The translations under genes and the position numbers were made by a program. Shown here one piece after another: positions 27,116 through 36,832 of a stretch of DNA of 64,000 bases. Numbering within the stretch: the stretch's first letter is position 1; every line of letters starts with the position of its first letter. Under the pieces are notes generated by a model. It had not been told where the DNA came from. It saw only the letters and a list, made by a program, of their open reading frames with translations, and did no database searches. This DNA comes from Kiritimatiellia bacterium (GTDB lineage Bacteria; Verrucomicrobiota; Kiritimatiellia; RFP12; UBA1067), in the NCBI GenBank assembly GCA_028686345.1, contig JAQUCE010000004.1, forward strand, positions 1 to 64,000, read 5' to 3'.

Positions 27116-28720
27116 TTAAATCCCGTTGAATGATCGATCAATGTGTTCCGTTTCCATGTCTTGCTTGAGGGTAAATGTCAGGAGTAGCGTCAGCAGAATG
27201 GATGTCGTGAGTGCGATAACAATCGGATCAATGAAAGGGATCACCTTGCTGCTTTTGAAAAGAAATTCCACTTCGAACAACCCCCTGCATATTCCGAGTG
27301 CAGTCGCTGTTTTAAAGTGCACAAAAACCATCCAGAACAGGCTCACCATAAATCCCGCGGTCATGCCAGTTGAAGCGGCCCTGCATGATATGCGCCTGGA
27401 GTAAAGTGCGCCAGTGTACATCGGTAGAAACGATGCTGCGCAGAGTCCGAAGAAGATCGCTGTTGCCTGGGCAATGGCCCCGCTCCAGATTTGCGGTAGA
27501 TAGTAGGCCAGGCTGAAGGTCACAATAAATGCCAGAAGCACGCCAATGCGGTTGATCAGCACCTGCTGGCTCTCGGATCTATCCTTGGTGTTGATTAAAT
27601 CATGGCCGAATGCGGTTGATATGGCATGGAACTGCGAGCTGAGCGTTGACATTCCCGCTGCAATCAGCACAATCATAAAAATCGCGCCGAACCACTCCGG
27701 TAGATAGGTGTTCAAGAAAAGAGGGATAATGTTATCCAGCCCACCTGCGGCAGCGGCTGCGATCTGACCGGAGTCTCTGAAAAAAAAGACATTGGAGAGT
27801 GCCCCGACAGTGAATGCGACACCAGTCATCATCAGAACAAATGCCCCGCCAATTGGTACCGCGCGGTTGAGTTCGCGGTTGCTTCTGACAGTCATAAACT
27901 TGACGGCGAGCTGCGGCTGCGCCAGGACACCAATGCCCACGCCCATGACCAGCGATGTCACCACAACCAGCCAGTTGATCGACATAAATCCGGGCATGGC
28001 GGTCCAGCCATTGAATTGCGGCGGCATTTTGAAGGCTTTGAGCTGCTCCGCCACCCCTGGCTGGTTGATCAAATCGGTCAGGCTGGCGTGCGCACCTGAT
28101 ATGCCGCCAAGCTTAATGTAAACAAAGGCTACCAGGTACAGCATGGCAAAAAACATCAGCCCGCCCTGAAAAGCGTCGGAGTACATGATCCCTTTGAGTC
28201 CGCCAAAAAACACATAGAGCGCCACAATCACCGAGATAAAAAACAGGGCTGTGACGTACGGGATATCCAAGGCCACCTGGAAGTACATGGCAGCACCAAT
28301 CATCACAGCCGCCGCATAGACAGGCATGAAAAGAAAGATCACCGAGCCAGCAAATTTTTGAATTTTTGCTGACTGGTACCGTTTGGCGAGAAACTCAGGA
28401 AAGGTGTGGGCACCCAGATTGTGGCCCATCTTCCTGGTGCGCTTGCCGTAAATAACAAAGGAGACGAAAACACCGACCGCAATGGTCAGGAAGGTCAGCC
28501 AGAGCAGGCTCATTCCAAAGAACGCCGCCGCCCCTCCGAAACCCACGATTGCGGAGGTGCTGATGAAAGCAGCTCCATAGGAGAGCGCCATGATAAAGGG
28601 GTGAATTTGGCCACCGCCGATCAGGAAGTCCTTGGAGTTTTTAGTTCCTTTGAACCCAAGAAAGGCCAAGTAGGAGAGAATGGCAATATAGATGATTGTG
28701 ACAATAAATTTTTGCGGCAA
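27116..28720 (-). CDS. Sodium:solute symporter family transporter
   Basis: Inner-membrane Na+-coupled importer of the SSS family (PutP/PanF type), 534 aa with about 13 hydrophobic helices. Conserved stretches are GGGQIHPFIMALSYGAAFISTSAIVGFGGAA (the Na+-site helix 1 region), LGAHTFPEFLAKRYQS, GGLKGIMYSDAFQGGLMF and LIAAGMSTLSSQFHAISTAFGHDL (helix 8 with Ser/Thr Na+ ligands). The start is read as TTG at 28720 (MPQKFIVTII); an AAGGA lies 15 bases upstream, which is wide spacing, and no better ATG exists. The substrate is unknown. Order on this strand is symporter, small PQ-loop-like protein, then adenine deaminase, which hints at nucleobase or sugar uptake. Confidence 0.85.
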   Translation of the reverse strand: MPQKFIVTIIYIAILSYLAFLGFKGTKNSKDFLIGGGQIHPFIMALSYGAAFISTSAIVGFGGAAAFFGMSLLWLTFLTIAVGVFVSFVIYGKRTRKMGHNLGAHTFPEFLAKRYQSAKIQKFAGSVIFLFMPVYAAAVMIGAAMYFQVALDIPYVTALFFISVIVALYVFFGGLKGIMYSDAFQGGLMFFAMLYLVAFVYIKLGGISGAHASLTDLINQPGVAEQLKAFKMPPQFNGWTAMPGFMSINWLVVVTSLVMGVGIGVLAQPQLAVKFMTVRSNRELNRAVPIGGAFVLMMTGVAFTVGALSNVFFFRDSGQIAAAAAGGLDNIIPLFLNTYLPEWFGAIFMIVLIAAGMSTLSSQFHAISTAFGHDLINTKDRSESQQVLINRIGVLLAFIVTFSLAYYLPQIWSGAIAQATAIFFGLCAASFLPMYTGALYSRRISCRAASTGMTAGFMVSLFWMVFVHFKTATALGICRGLFEVEFLFKSSKVIPFIDPIVIALTTSILLTLLLTFTLKQDMETEHIDRSFNGI

Positions 28721-28937
28721 TTTGCGGATCAGTTATCCTTACGGGTCGATTCCGATCCACGAACAAGCAACAAAACTTATCACATAGGATTTGTTCTTGC
28801 GATAACAGCCATGCTCAGGAACTGCTACCTTTATTTCCATGAACAGCAGGATGATTATGACTCACTTCAGCTTTAACCGAGGCGGTCGCTGCTGATATTA
28901 AACTGGCTTTTCGCATGCTAATGGGGCGTTTGTGACG

Positions 28938-29155
28938 CTAAAAGAAAAAACAATTAATTGCTCTTTCCAAAAAGTTGTCTATTTGTGAAATCGTCTAGCT
29001 CTAGTTTAGTAGTCGCCCTATGAGCGACATATGCCGCTCGTAAAGCGACATCGGGTGACGATGCTGTGCGACGATGTGGTGGACGATTGGGATCATGCGT
29101 GAAATCAAAAATCCAAAATCAAAAATCAAAAATCCGCGCCCGGCGCGGATCTAGG
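28938..29155. repeat. Repeat-filled gap upstream of the symporter
   Basis: 28938-28985 is a copy of the AACAATTAATTG family. 29012-29028 is GTCGCCCTATGAGCGAC, a variant REP palindrome, followed by 'gccgctcgtaaagcgac'. 29046-29095 has the 'gacgatgctgtgcgacgatg..ggacgattgggatcatgcg' motif of the double-hairpin family. 29098-29135 is an 'aaaatc' run, ending at CCGCGCCCGGCGCGG (palindrome). No gene is apparent in 28721-29203. Confidence 0.75.
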
Positions 29156-29203
29156 CTCTTTTAAGTTTTTCATGTCTATGTTCAGTGGTCTGACTTCCCG
29201 TCA

Positions 29204-30031
29204 CTATCCCTGGCACTGCGGGCAGATATGCGTGCCACGCTGCCCGACGACCAAGCGCTGGATCGTTGTGCCACAGGCAGGGCAGGGCTCGCCATCGCGG
29301 CGGAAGACTTTTAGCTGATCAGCGTTGCGCCCGCGATGACCGGCCACGCTGTAGAAATTGCTCTCGCCATTTCCCAGTGTGGTGCCGCTGTTTTTGATTC
29401 CACGCTTCAACACAGTGCGGATCGCCCGATGCAACCCATCTGCCTCGGCGTGGGTGATGGTGCGCGAGTTGCGCTCCGGGTGAATACGGGCCTGCCACAG
29501 TGCTTCATCCACATAAATGTTGCCCAGACCCGCGATAAAACTCTGATCAAGTAGCAACGGCTTGATTGCGCGCGATTTCCCGCTCAGCGCAGCCTGCAGC
29601 CAAGCTTTTGTAAACTCCCGCTCCAGAGGCTCAGGTCCCAAGGCCGCCACATTGGGCGGCACCTCTGCCGACATTGTTATCCGCCCGAATTTACGCGTGT
29701 CATTGAAAACCAGCTGCCTCCCACTGTTTAAGGTAAAAACAACATGGTCGTGTTTGCCAGCTTGAAACTCTTTGGGATGCATCTGGAGCTTGCCGGTCAT
29801 CCGCAGATGAATATAGATGCGATTTTCGTTGCAGAGGTGAATGATAATATATTTGCCCCGCCGCTGGACGAGCTTGATAGTTTTCCCTCTGACTGCTTCG
29901 GTGAAAGCCTCCGGGGTTGAGCCGTCAATTGTACGCGGCCATTTGATTGTTACAGCTTTGATGCGGCAACCGCAAATCCCGCTCTGGTTCAGATCTCTGA
30001 CAACGGTCTCGACTTCAGGTAGTTCAGGCAT
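29204..30031 (-). CDS. mutM: Formamidopyrimidine-DNA glycosylase
   Basis: Base-excision repair enzyme that removes 8-oxoguanine and formamidopyrimidines and cuts the abasic site by beta/delta elimination. The 275-aa product starts MPELPEVETVVRDL, with the catalytic Pro2 and Glu3 that require initiation at 30031 rather than the upstream 30103. The helix-two-turn-helix part has FIAGLGNIYVDEALW. The C-terminal zinc finger is complete (CPACGTTI..HICPQC). Lys of the beta-loop is in LRMTGKLQMH. It appears to be a single gene; a GGTGCCATGGCGC hairpin and repeats lie between it and the next gene. Confidence 0.96.
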   Translation of the reverse strand: MPELPEVETVVRDLNQSGICGCRIKAVTIKWPRTIDGSTPEAFTEAVRGKTIKLVQRRGKYIIIHLCNENRIYIHLRMTGKLQMHPKEFQAGKHDHVVFTLNSGRQLVFNDTRKFGRITMSAEVPPNVAALGPEPLEREFTKAWLQAALSGKSRAIKPLLLDQSFIAGLGNIYVDEALWQARIHPERNSRTITHAEADGLHRAIRTVLKRGIKNSGTTLGNGESNFYSVAGHRGRNADQLKVFRRDGEPCPACGTTIQRLVVGQRGTHICPQCQG

Positions 30032-30068
30032 AAAAAAGAAGGGATTAGGGATTAGGGGTTGGGGCGCA

Positions 30069-30245
30069 GGGTGCCATGGCGCGGCGCATGGCACCGGTTT
30101 CAAGTGTTTCAGCCGCGCCCATGTTGTTCATGACCGTGATTGAAATCAGCGGCTATTCTCTCAGATTCTGTCGCGAGACACAAGCGGAATGAACGAAATC
30201 AGTGCCTGTCCCTAAAACGAAATCAGTGCCTGTCCCTAAGAAAGT
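30069..30245. repeat. Palindrome and 24-bp tandem repeat between mutM and the M20 peptidase
   Basis: GGTGCCATGGCGC and its partner GCGCATGGCACC form a hairpin at about 30069-30094, preceded by a 'gggattaggg' run. At 30193-30240 two copies of a 24-bp unit containing 'aatcagtgcctgtccct' stand in tandem, followed by a shorter 'aaagtccctaag' copy. No gene is visible in 30032-30347. Confidence 0.8.
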
Positions 30246-30347
30246 CCCTAAGAAAATCATAACCCTAATCAACCAACGTGGTCTATTTTGACTACTTGGC
30301 TAGTGACATTTTATCGACCAGAGGTCGAAGTTACAGGCAAGCAGCAC

Positions 30348-31727
30348 CTAAAACGCCAGAGCTTCAAGGATCAGGGTGGACCACTCCATCACCTGTGCGA
30401 ATTGATCCAGCCCAAAGGATTCATTCGGACAGTGAATCTTATCCTCTTCGCGCCCGAATCCCACCAGCAGCGGCGCGGCGCCGGTGACCTTTTGCAGGGT
30501 GGCCACCACCGGGATGGAGGCCCCCTCCCACCTGAATACCGGCGGTCGGTCATCCATCTCCAGTAAAACATCCTCAGCCAGTTTGAAGATCGGTGAGCTG
30601 ATTGGCAACCGGAACCCAGGGGCGCCAGTGACTATCTCTGAGAAGGAGATCTGAAACCCGGGGGGGCAGTGCGCCTCTAAATGAGTTTTTAGTGCTGACA
30701 GAGTGCGCTCAATATTCTGGTCAGGGACCAGGCGCATACTCAGTTTGGCAGTTGCGCTCGAGGGAATAACGGTTTTGGTGCCATGGCCGCAGTGGCCGGA
30801 AAAAAGCCCGTTAACCTCGATCGTGGGGTGGAAACCTGCCCGCAATGCTGGTTCGAGCGCGCGCTCACCCCCCAGTGGCAGGCAGCCGATCTCTTTCTGA
30901 TACTCCCTCTCACTCTGCTGTGAACTGAGCGACAGCTCAATCTCCTCTTTTGACGGCAGCACAACCTCGTCGCTGAAACCTGCAACTGCAATGCGCCCGC
31001 TTTCATGGTGTAAGGTTGCCAACAACTTTGCCATGCCGATCGCCGGATTGGGCGCAACCCCTCCATGCACCCCTGAATGCAGATCATAATCCGCCCCTTT
31101 GAGTGTAACCGTCAAATTCTGAATCCCCCGCAGCGAAGCGATGATGGCTGGCCTGCCGTCAGCCGCGCAGCTGGTGTCGCTGACCAGCAGCACATCTGCC
31201 CGCAGCTTTTTCGCTATCGCGGGAGCCAGTTCCATCAACCCCGAGCTGCCGGACTCCTCCTGCCCCTCCACAATGATCTTGATGTTCGGCAGGGGTTTGC
31301 CAGCCTCAATCAAAGCTTTGATGCCCAGCAGAAATGCGAACATCTGACCTTTGTTGTCTTGTGCGCCGCGGGCGTAGACCCGGCCATCGATCAACGTGGG
31401 CTCATAAGGGGGGGTGTTCCACGCTTCCGCTGGATCAGCGGGCTGCACATCATAGTGGCCGTAGAACAGAACCGTAGTGGACGCGCCGGTGGCGGGACGC
31501 TCAGCAATCACGATTGGCACTGGGAGCCCACTCTCCGGTGTGATTATTTCCACCGCGAAACCCATGGCTTTGAGAGATTTTTTGAGGATCGCCGCCGCAC
31601 GTGCGCAATCACCGAGGTGGTTCTGGTCGGCGCCCAGTGTGGGCAGCCTCAGCAGGGTGTACCACTCTTCGAGAATCGTCGCCCTGTTTTCATTAAAGTA
31701 TGTCAGTGCAAATGATGTTTTGCTCAT
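30348..31727 (-). CDS. M20 family metallopeptidase (dipeptidase-like)
   Basis: Two-zinc M20 exopeptidase of 459 aa, probably cytoplasmic as no leader is seen. Zn and catalytic residues are in their usual places: YGHYDVQPA (His, catalytic Asp), GAQDNKGQ (bridging Asp), VEGQEESGS (catalytic Glu-Glu), VLLVSDTSC (Asp) and KIHCPNESF (final His). The dimerisation lid domain (DLHSGVHGGVAPNPAIGMAKL) is of the CNDP/DapE-like dipeptidase subgroup. The start at 31727 has GGAG 8 bases upstream. It is transcribed toward mutM with 316 bp of repeat DNA between them. Confidence 0.9.
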   Translation of the reverse strand: MSKTSFALTYFNENRATILEEWYTLLRLPTLGADQNHLGDCARAAAILKKSLKAMGFAVEIITPESGLPVPIVIAERPATGASTTVLFYGHYDVQPADPAEAWNTPPYEPTLIDGRVYARGAQDNKGQMFAFLLGIKALIEAGKPLPNIKIIVEGQEESGSSGLMELAPAIAKKLRADVLLVSDTSCAADGRPAIIASLRGIQNLTVTLKGADYDLHSGVHGGVAPNPAIGMAKLLATLHHESGRIAVAGFSDEVVLPSKEEIELSLSSQQSEREYQKEIGCLPLGGERALEPALRAGFHPTIEVNGLFSGHCGHGTKTVIPSSATAKLSMRLVPDQNIERTLSALKTHLEAHCPPGFQISFSEIVTGAPGFRLPISSPIFKLAEDVLLEMDDRPPVFRWEGASIPVVATLQKVTGAAPLLVGFGREEDKIHCPNESFGLDQFAQVMEWSTLILEALAF

Positions 31728-31789
31728 GATAATCTCCTAATTCTAATTCTAATCTCAATCTTTATCAAGGTCGGCAACACCTTTGGTCA

Positions 31790-31906
31790 GCAATTCTAAT
31801 TATGACCGTGCACCTGTTCAGAAAGCACGCTAAAGTGTGAACTACATACGGTTTCCGGGGTATGTAGTTCACGCTTTAGCGTGTCTTCGGCCATAATTAG
31901 AATTGC
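31790..31906. repeat. 117-bp inverted-repeat element (MITE-like hairpin)
   Basis: The left end GCAATTCTAATTATGACCG and right end CGGCCATAATTAGAATTGC are nearly perfect inverse copies. The inner arms 'agcacgctaaagtgtgaactacatac' and 'gtatgtagttcacgctttagcgtg' pair as well, leaving a loop of about 9 nt. 'cctttggt' flanks it at 31780-31787 and 31911-31918, a possible 8-bp target duplication. The right arm also occurs alone at 8801-8834. No ORF is inside. The rest of 31728-32010 carries a double-hairpin family fragment ('gacaatagcggcgacgatgctggtggacgatt', from about 31920). Confidence 0.9.
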
Positions 31907-32010
31907 TGCGCCTTTGGTTGACAATAGCGGCGACGATGCTGGTGGACGATTTTCCAATCGTAATCCGTCATGGTAGCCGTTATCTCCGACCGAAGAACAA
32001 CAGATACCAC

Positions 32011-32044
32011 AAAAAAACCGCTAATCCCAAATAGAGATAGCGGT
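32011..32044 (-). terminator. Intrinsic terminator after tRNA-Cys
   Basis: Read on the minus strand, ACCGCTA .. TAGCGGT forms a 7-bp stem followed by seven Ts. It lies 7 bp beyond the encoded CCA of the tRNA gene. Confidence 0.85.
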
Positions 32045-32051
32045 ATAAAAA

Positions 32052-32125
32052 TGGAGGTGCGAAGCGGAATTGAACCGCTGTGGGAGGTTTTGCAGACCTC
32101 AGCCTAACCACTCGGCCATCGCACC
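32052..32125 (-). tRNA. tRNA-Cys (GCA)
   Basis: On the minus strand the acceptor arms GGTGCGA and TCGCACC pair. The D-arm is GCCGAGTGGTTAGGC, the anticodon stem-loop is GAGGT-CTGCAAA-ACCTC (anticodon GCA), and the T-arm is GCGG-TTCAATT-CCGC. The discriminator base is U, as expected for cysteine, and CCA is encoded. It lies 7 bp downstream of a 31-codon ORF and shares its promoter and terminator. Confidence 0.97.
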
Positions 32126-32132
32126 TTGTTGA

Positions 32133-32228
32133 TTATTTCTTGATCAAAGCGCGCACACGCTCTTTAAGACGCTTTTTGTATGCCTCTTTGCGCTGACGCT
32201 TCACTATTTTTTTTAGTTGTTGTCCCAT
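32133..32228 (-). CDS. 31-aa highly basic small protein next to tRNA-Cys
   Basis: ATG 32228 to TAA 32133 encodes a protein whose N terminus is MGQQLKKIVKRQRKEAYKKR, with a further basic tail ending LIKK. About half the residues are Lys or Arg and there is a single helical pattern, resembling tiny ribosome-associated or RNA-binding proteins (compare bS21 C terminus or THX in composition only). GAGG lies 5 bases upstream of the ATG. A consensus promoter (32239-32268) would start transcription only a few bases before the ATG, so the message may be nearly leaderless. I recall similar MGQ-LKK peptides in other PVC genomes but cannot confirm it. The codon structure, RBS and fixed position argue against chance. 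Confidence 0.6.
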   Translation of the reverse strand: MGQQLKKIVKRQRKEAYKKRLKERVRALIKK

Positions 32229-32238
32229 AAGACCTCGA

Positions 32239-32268
32239 ACTATATCAAATTCAGCACTTGGTTGTCAA
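32239..32268 (-). promoter_or_regulatory. Consensus promoter for the small ORF / tRNA-Cys unit
   Basis: On the minus strand TTGACA (32263-32268, 6/6), an 18-bp spacer and TATAGT (32239-32244, 5/6). The -10 ends only 10 bases before the ATG at 32228. Confidence 0.75.
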
Positions 32269-32310
32269 CCGTTGGCAGTGAAAAAAATATTTTTTATGCT
32301 TTTTTTGTGA

Positions 32311-33603
<1,293 letters not shown>

Positions 33604-33723
33604 GATTTAAAGTTGGCTTTACGAGCCGCAGTAAGATATTCCAGCAATAGGAGATGAAAAATTGTTGGTTTTAGTTAGTGAACACGCGCTTCACGCCGCG
33701 TGACAACCTGGTAAGGAAAAATT

Positions 33724-34053
33724 ATGAGTACTCTGATTATATTGGCACAGGCTGGAGCACAGGGCGGGATTGGTACCATGTTGGTTCCCATGGCACTGGT
33801 CTTCGGTATCTTTTATTTTATGATGATCCGCCCCCAGCAGCGTAAGGAAAAAGAGCGGCTGCGCATGATCGCCGAGCTGCGCGCAGGGCAGAAGGTCATC
33901 TTTGCCGGCGGCCTGACAGGCACCATCGCTGAGGCCAAAGACTCAACCTTTATGGTGGAGATCGCCCCTAAAGTTGTGATTGAAGTGGCCCGCGGCGCGA
34001 TCAGTCAGGTGCTGCAGGATGGCGATGCAATTAAAATCGAGCAGACCCGTTAA
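33724..34053 (+). CDS. yajC: Preprotein translocase subunit YajC
   Basis: Accessory membrane subunit that associates with SecD/SecF at the SecYEG channel. The 109-aa product has one membrane helix (MLVPMALVFGIFYFMMI) followed by the signature RPQQRKEKERLRMIAELRAGQKVIFAGGLTG and a small beta domain. RBS AAGGAA stands 6 bases before the ATG. It is 120 bp after tgt and 101 bp before secDF. Confidence 0.95.
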   Translation: MSTLIILAQAGAQGGIGTMLVPMALVFGIFYFMMIRPQQRKEKERLRMIAELRAGQKVIFAGGLTGTIAEAKDSTFMVEIAPKVVIEVARGAISQVLQDGDAIKIEQTR

Positions 34054-34071
34054 AAAATTTGTAATTCCTTA

Positions 34072-34101
34072 GTGAAATACCTCTGTGTTGTATGATATAA
34101 T
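34072..34101 (+). promoter_or_regulatory. Possible internal promoter before secDF
   Basis: GTGAAA (34072-34077, 4/6), an 18-bp spacer and TATAAT (34096-34101, 6/6), in AT-rich DNA 54 bp upstream of the secDF start. Confidence 0.4.
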
Positions 34102-34154
34102 TCACATTTAATATACACGGTTTGTCGTGCTTAAAGTTGGAGCTGAAAAATATT

Positions 34155-36683
34155 ATGAGTAGAAATGATCTTTGGAAGTGGATGACACTTGCTGTCTTGG
34201 CTGTTTTGTCGGTATACGTAATTTTTCCTCCAGGGGAAAAAATACGCCTTGGATTGGACCTCTCCGGCGGAACTAGTTTTACTGTGGCCATTGATGAGGC
34301 CCGGCTTGCGAGCAATATCAGAGCTGGCAGCCCTGAGCTGAAAGACAGCGAGGTTGCCAACCAGGTTGCCTCAATTATGAAGGATGCCGATGCCCGCGCC
34401 ATCCAGGTGATCCGCAATCGGATTGACGGACTGGGCGTGAATGAGCCTGTGATTCAAGGTGGCAAGAACCACCGCATCACTGTTCAGCTTCCCGGCATTG
34501 ATGACGAACAACGCGCCGCAGCTGAGCAGAGTCTGCAAAGCGCCGCCTTCCTCGAGTTTAAGCTGGTCCATAAAAGCAGCTCGGAGTTTGTGGATAAGAT
34601 GTTTGCCACCGGCCGATTGCCCGAAGGTTTTGTCTACGGAGATGATAGACGCTCGTTCAAGCGCACTGAGAATTATACAGCTCTTTTAAAAGACCCTGAT
34701 TATCGTCAGCGCCTCTCCATGTTTGAAACCCCTGATCCGCGTTATGCGTTTATGCTGCAGCCCGAGATCGGCACCGGTGGTGTCACGGTTTACAGACCTG
34801 ATTATGTGCTGCGTAAAGCGGAGATGACCGGCGATGCCCTCGACCGCGCCGGAGTTGAGATGGATCCAATGACCGGGCGTGTGCACATTACCCTTAGTTT
34901 TAAAGCCGCGGGCGCGGCCCAGTTTGCCAAGCTGACCAAGGATTACGCACCGCGCGGCGCACGCAACAAAAACAGCGACGTGGGGCGCCGTCTGGCGATT
35001 GTGCTGGATGACAACCTCTACTCCGCGCCTGTGATTAATTCAGAGATCCCCAATGGCAAAGCGGTGATTGAAGGTTCGTTCTCCTGGTCAGAGGCCTCGG
35101 TCCTGCGCAATATCCTCAATGCAGGCTCGCTGCCAGCCCCTATGAAGATCCTTGAAAAACGCGCGGTTGAGTCTACACTGGGCAAGGATGCGATTCGCAG
35201 CGGTATCAACGCCGCTGTTGTCGCGACGATTATGGTGGCTCTGTTTATGCTGATCTACTACTCCTACTGCGGCTTGATCGCCAATGTGGCCTTGATCCTT
35301 GATCTGCTGCTGCTGCCCGCCGGCCTGGTGATTGCCTCCAATATTCTGGGGGTCTTTGTCAAGGATGCCGCGATTGCCGGCAAAGCGACCGACCTGCCGG
35401 TTCTGACCATGCCCGGTATTGCCGGTATTGTGCTGACGCTCGGCATGGCGGTTGACGCCAATGTGCTGATCTTTGAGCGTATCCGCGAGGAGTTCGCACT
35501 CGGTAAATCAGCGCGCGCCGCTGTTGATGCCGGCTATGACCGCGCGTTTCTGGCCATCTTCGACTCCAATGTAACCACGCTGCTGACCGCCTCAATCCTC
35601 TTTATCTTCGGTGCCGGCCCGATCCGCGGTTTTGCGATCACGCTCTCCGCTGGCATTATCATCAGTATGTTCACCGCTCTGGTGGTAACCCGTTTGATCT
35701 TTAATATGACCGTTCCGGTTGGGCGCGTAAAACCCTATCGAATGCTGGCGCTGATTAAAGATACAAATTTTGACTTCACGAATGCGGGTAAAAAAGCGAT
35801 TATCGCCTCCACCGGAATAATTGTTGTCACACTTGCTCTCTTCTTCGGGCGGGCATTCAAAAACCCCGCCTCTGTCCTGGCTGTTGATTTCACCGGTGGA
35901 TCGGAGATGACATTCACATATGATCAGCGAGCTGATATCGGCGAGGTTCGCAAGGTAGTGGGCGGGATTGTCAAAGACGCTGTTATTCAATACCAGTCAA
36001 CCCTGGATGGCAGCGGCAATCTGCTGCAGGTGAAAACCGGTTCAATCCAGATCGACAATGTCAACTCATCCAAGCTGATCGCAGCCGCTCTGGTCCAGGA
36101 GCTGCCTGAGAGTCAGTTCAAGCTGGCCAGTGAGGACGGCGTGGGCTCTGAGATCGGTAAAGACCTGAAAAAGGCCGCCCGCAATGCTGTGATCTTCTCC
36201 CTGATCGGCATCCTGGCCTATGTCTCTATCCGCTTTGAGTTTGGTTTTGCACTGGGCGGTGTGGTTGCGCTGGCGCATGACGCCTTTATCACCATCGGGC
36301 TGTTCAGCCTGATGGGCCGCCAATTCAGCTTGACGATTGTCGCGGCAGTGCTGACCATTGTGGGTTATTCGATTAACGATACGATTGTGATCTTTGACCG
36401 TATTCGTGAGGACCTGCGCAAAGATCCCACAACTGACTTTAAGACGCTCTGCAACACCGCGATTAACGCCACACTCTCGCGCACAGTGCTCACCTCGGTC
36501 ACAACCTTGATTGTGTTGATTGTGCTGTTTATCTTTGGTGGCGGCGCGATCAACGACTTTGCGCTGGCCATGATCATCGGCGTTGTTGCCGGCACCTACT
36601 CGACCATCTTTATCGCCACCCCGGTGATGTTGGCCTGGTACCAGGGGCGTCGCCCCTCTTTCGCCACGGTGAAGAAGCGCTGA
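34155..36683 (+). CDS. secDF: Fused protein translocase SecDF
   Basis: Uses the proton gradient to pull secreted proteins out of the SecYEG channel. SecD and SecF are joined in one 842-aa chain. The SecD half has the first helix (WMTLAVLAVLSVYVIF), LGLDLSGGTSFTVAID, a periplasmic P1 domain (about 60-330), ALFMLIYYSYCGLIANVALILDL and LTLGMAVDANVLIFERIREE. The SecF half begins about residue 540 with NPASVLAVDFTGGSEMTF and carries VALAHDAFITIGLFSLMG and VGYSINDTIVIFDRIREDL. The Asp/Arg residues that couple proton flow are in these last motifs. ATG 34155 is preferred over 34122 because it directly precedes the first helix. Confidence 0.96.
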   Translation: MSRNDLWKWMTLAVLAVLSVYVIFPPGEKIRLGLDLSGGTSFTVAIDEARLASNIRAGSPELKDSEVANQVASIMKDADARAIQVIRNRIDGLGVNEPVIQGGKNHRITVQLPGIDDEQRAAAEQSLQSAAFLEFKLVHKSSSEFVDKMFATGRLPEGFVYGDDRRSFKRTENYTALLKDPDYRQRLSMFETPDPRYAFMLQPEIGTGGVTVYRPDYVLRKAEMTGDALDRAGVEMDPMTGRVHITLSFKAAGAAQFAKLTKDYAPRGARNKNSDVGRRLAIVLDDNLYSAPVINSEIPNGKAVIEGSFSWSEASVLRNILNAGSLPAPMKILEKRAVESTLGKDAIRSGINAAVVATIMVALFMLIYYSYCGLIANVALILDLLLLPAGLVIASNILGVFVKDAAIAGKATDLPVLTMPGIAGIVLTLGMAVDANVLIFERIREEFALGKSARAAVDAGYDRAFLAIFDSNVTTLLTASILFIFGAGPIRGFAITLSAGIIISMFTALVVTRLIFNMTVPVGRVKPYRMLALIKDTNFDFTNAGKKAIIASTGIIVVTLALFFGRAFKNPASVLAVDFTGGSEMTFTYDQRADIGEVRKVVGGIVKDAVIQYQSTLDGSGNLLQVKTGSIQIDNVNSSKLIAAALVQELPESQFKLASEDGVGSEIGKDLKKAARNAVIFSLIGILAYVSIRFEFGFALGGVVALAHDAFITIGLFSLMGRQFSLTIVAAVLTIVGYSINDTIVIFDRIREDLRKDPTTDFKTLCNTAINATLSRTVLTSVTTLIVLIVLFIFGGGAINDFALAMIIGVVAGTYSTIFIATPVMLAWYQGRRPSFATVKKR

Positions 36684-36832
36684 TTGGCTGTCAATTATTT
36701 GCGAAAGGCGCGTCCGAGGGTGCAGCGTTGGCGGCACTTGTCCGGCACAGTTCCGCTTGCGTCTTGCAAGTCCCTCGGCAGGCATGTCTCCGGCAACTCG
36801 TGCAGCACTCGGCTGACACTTCCCAGACAGGA

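Noticed and set aside
36066-36785. 239-aa minus-strand ORF opposite secDF
   Set aside because: It is a shadow of the well-supported SecF coding region with His/Gln/Arg-rich composition typical of antisense frames.
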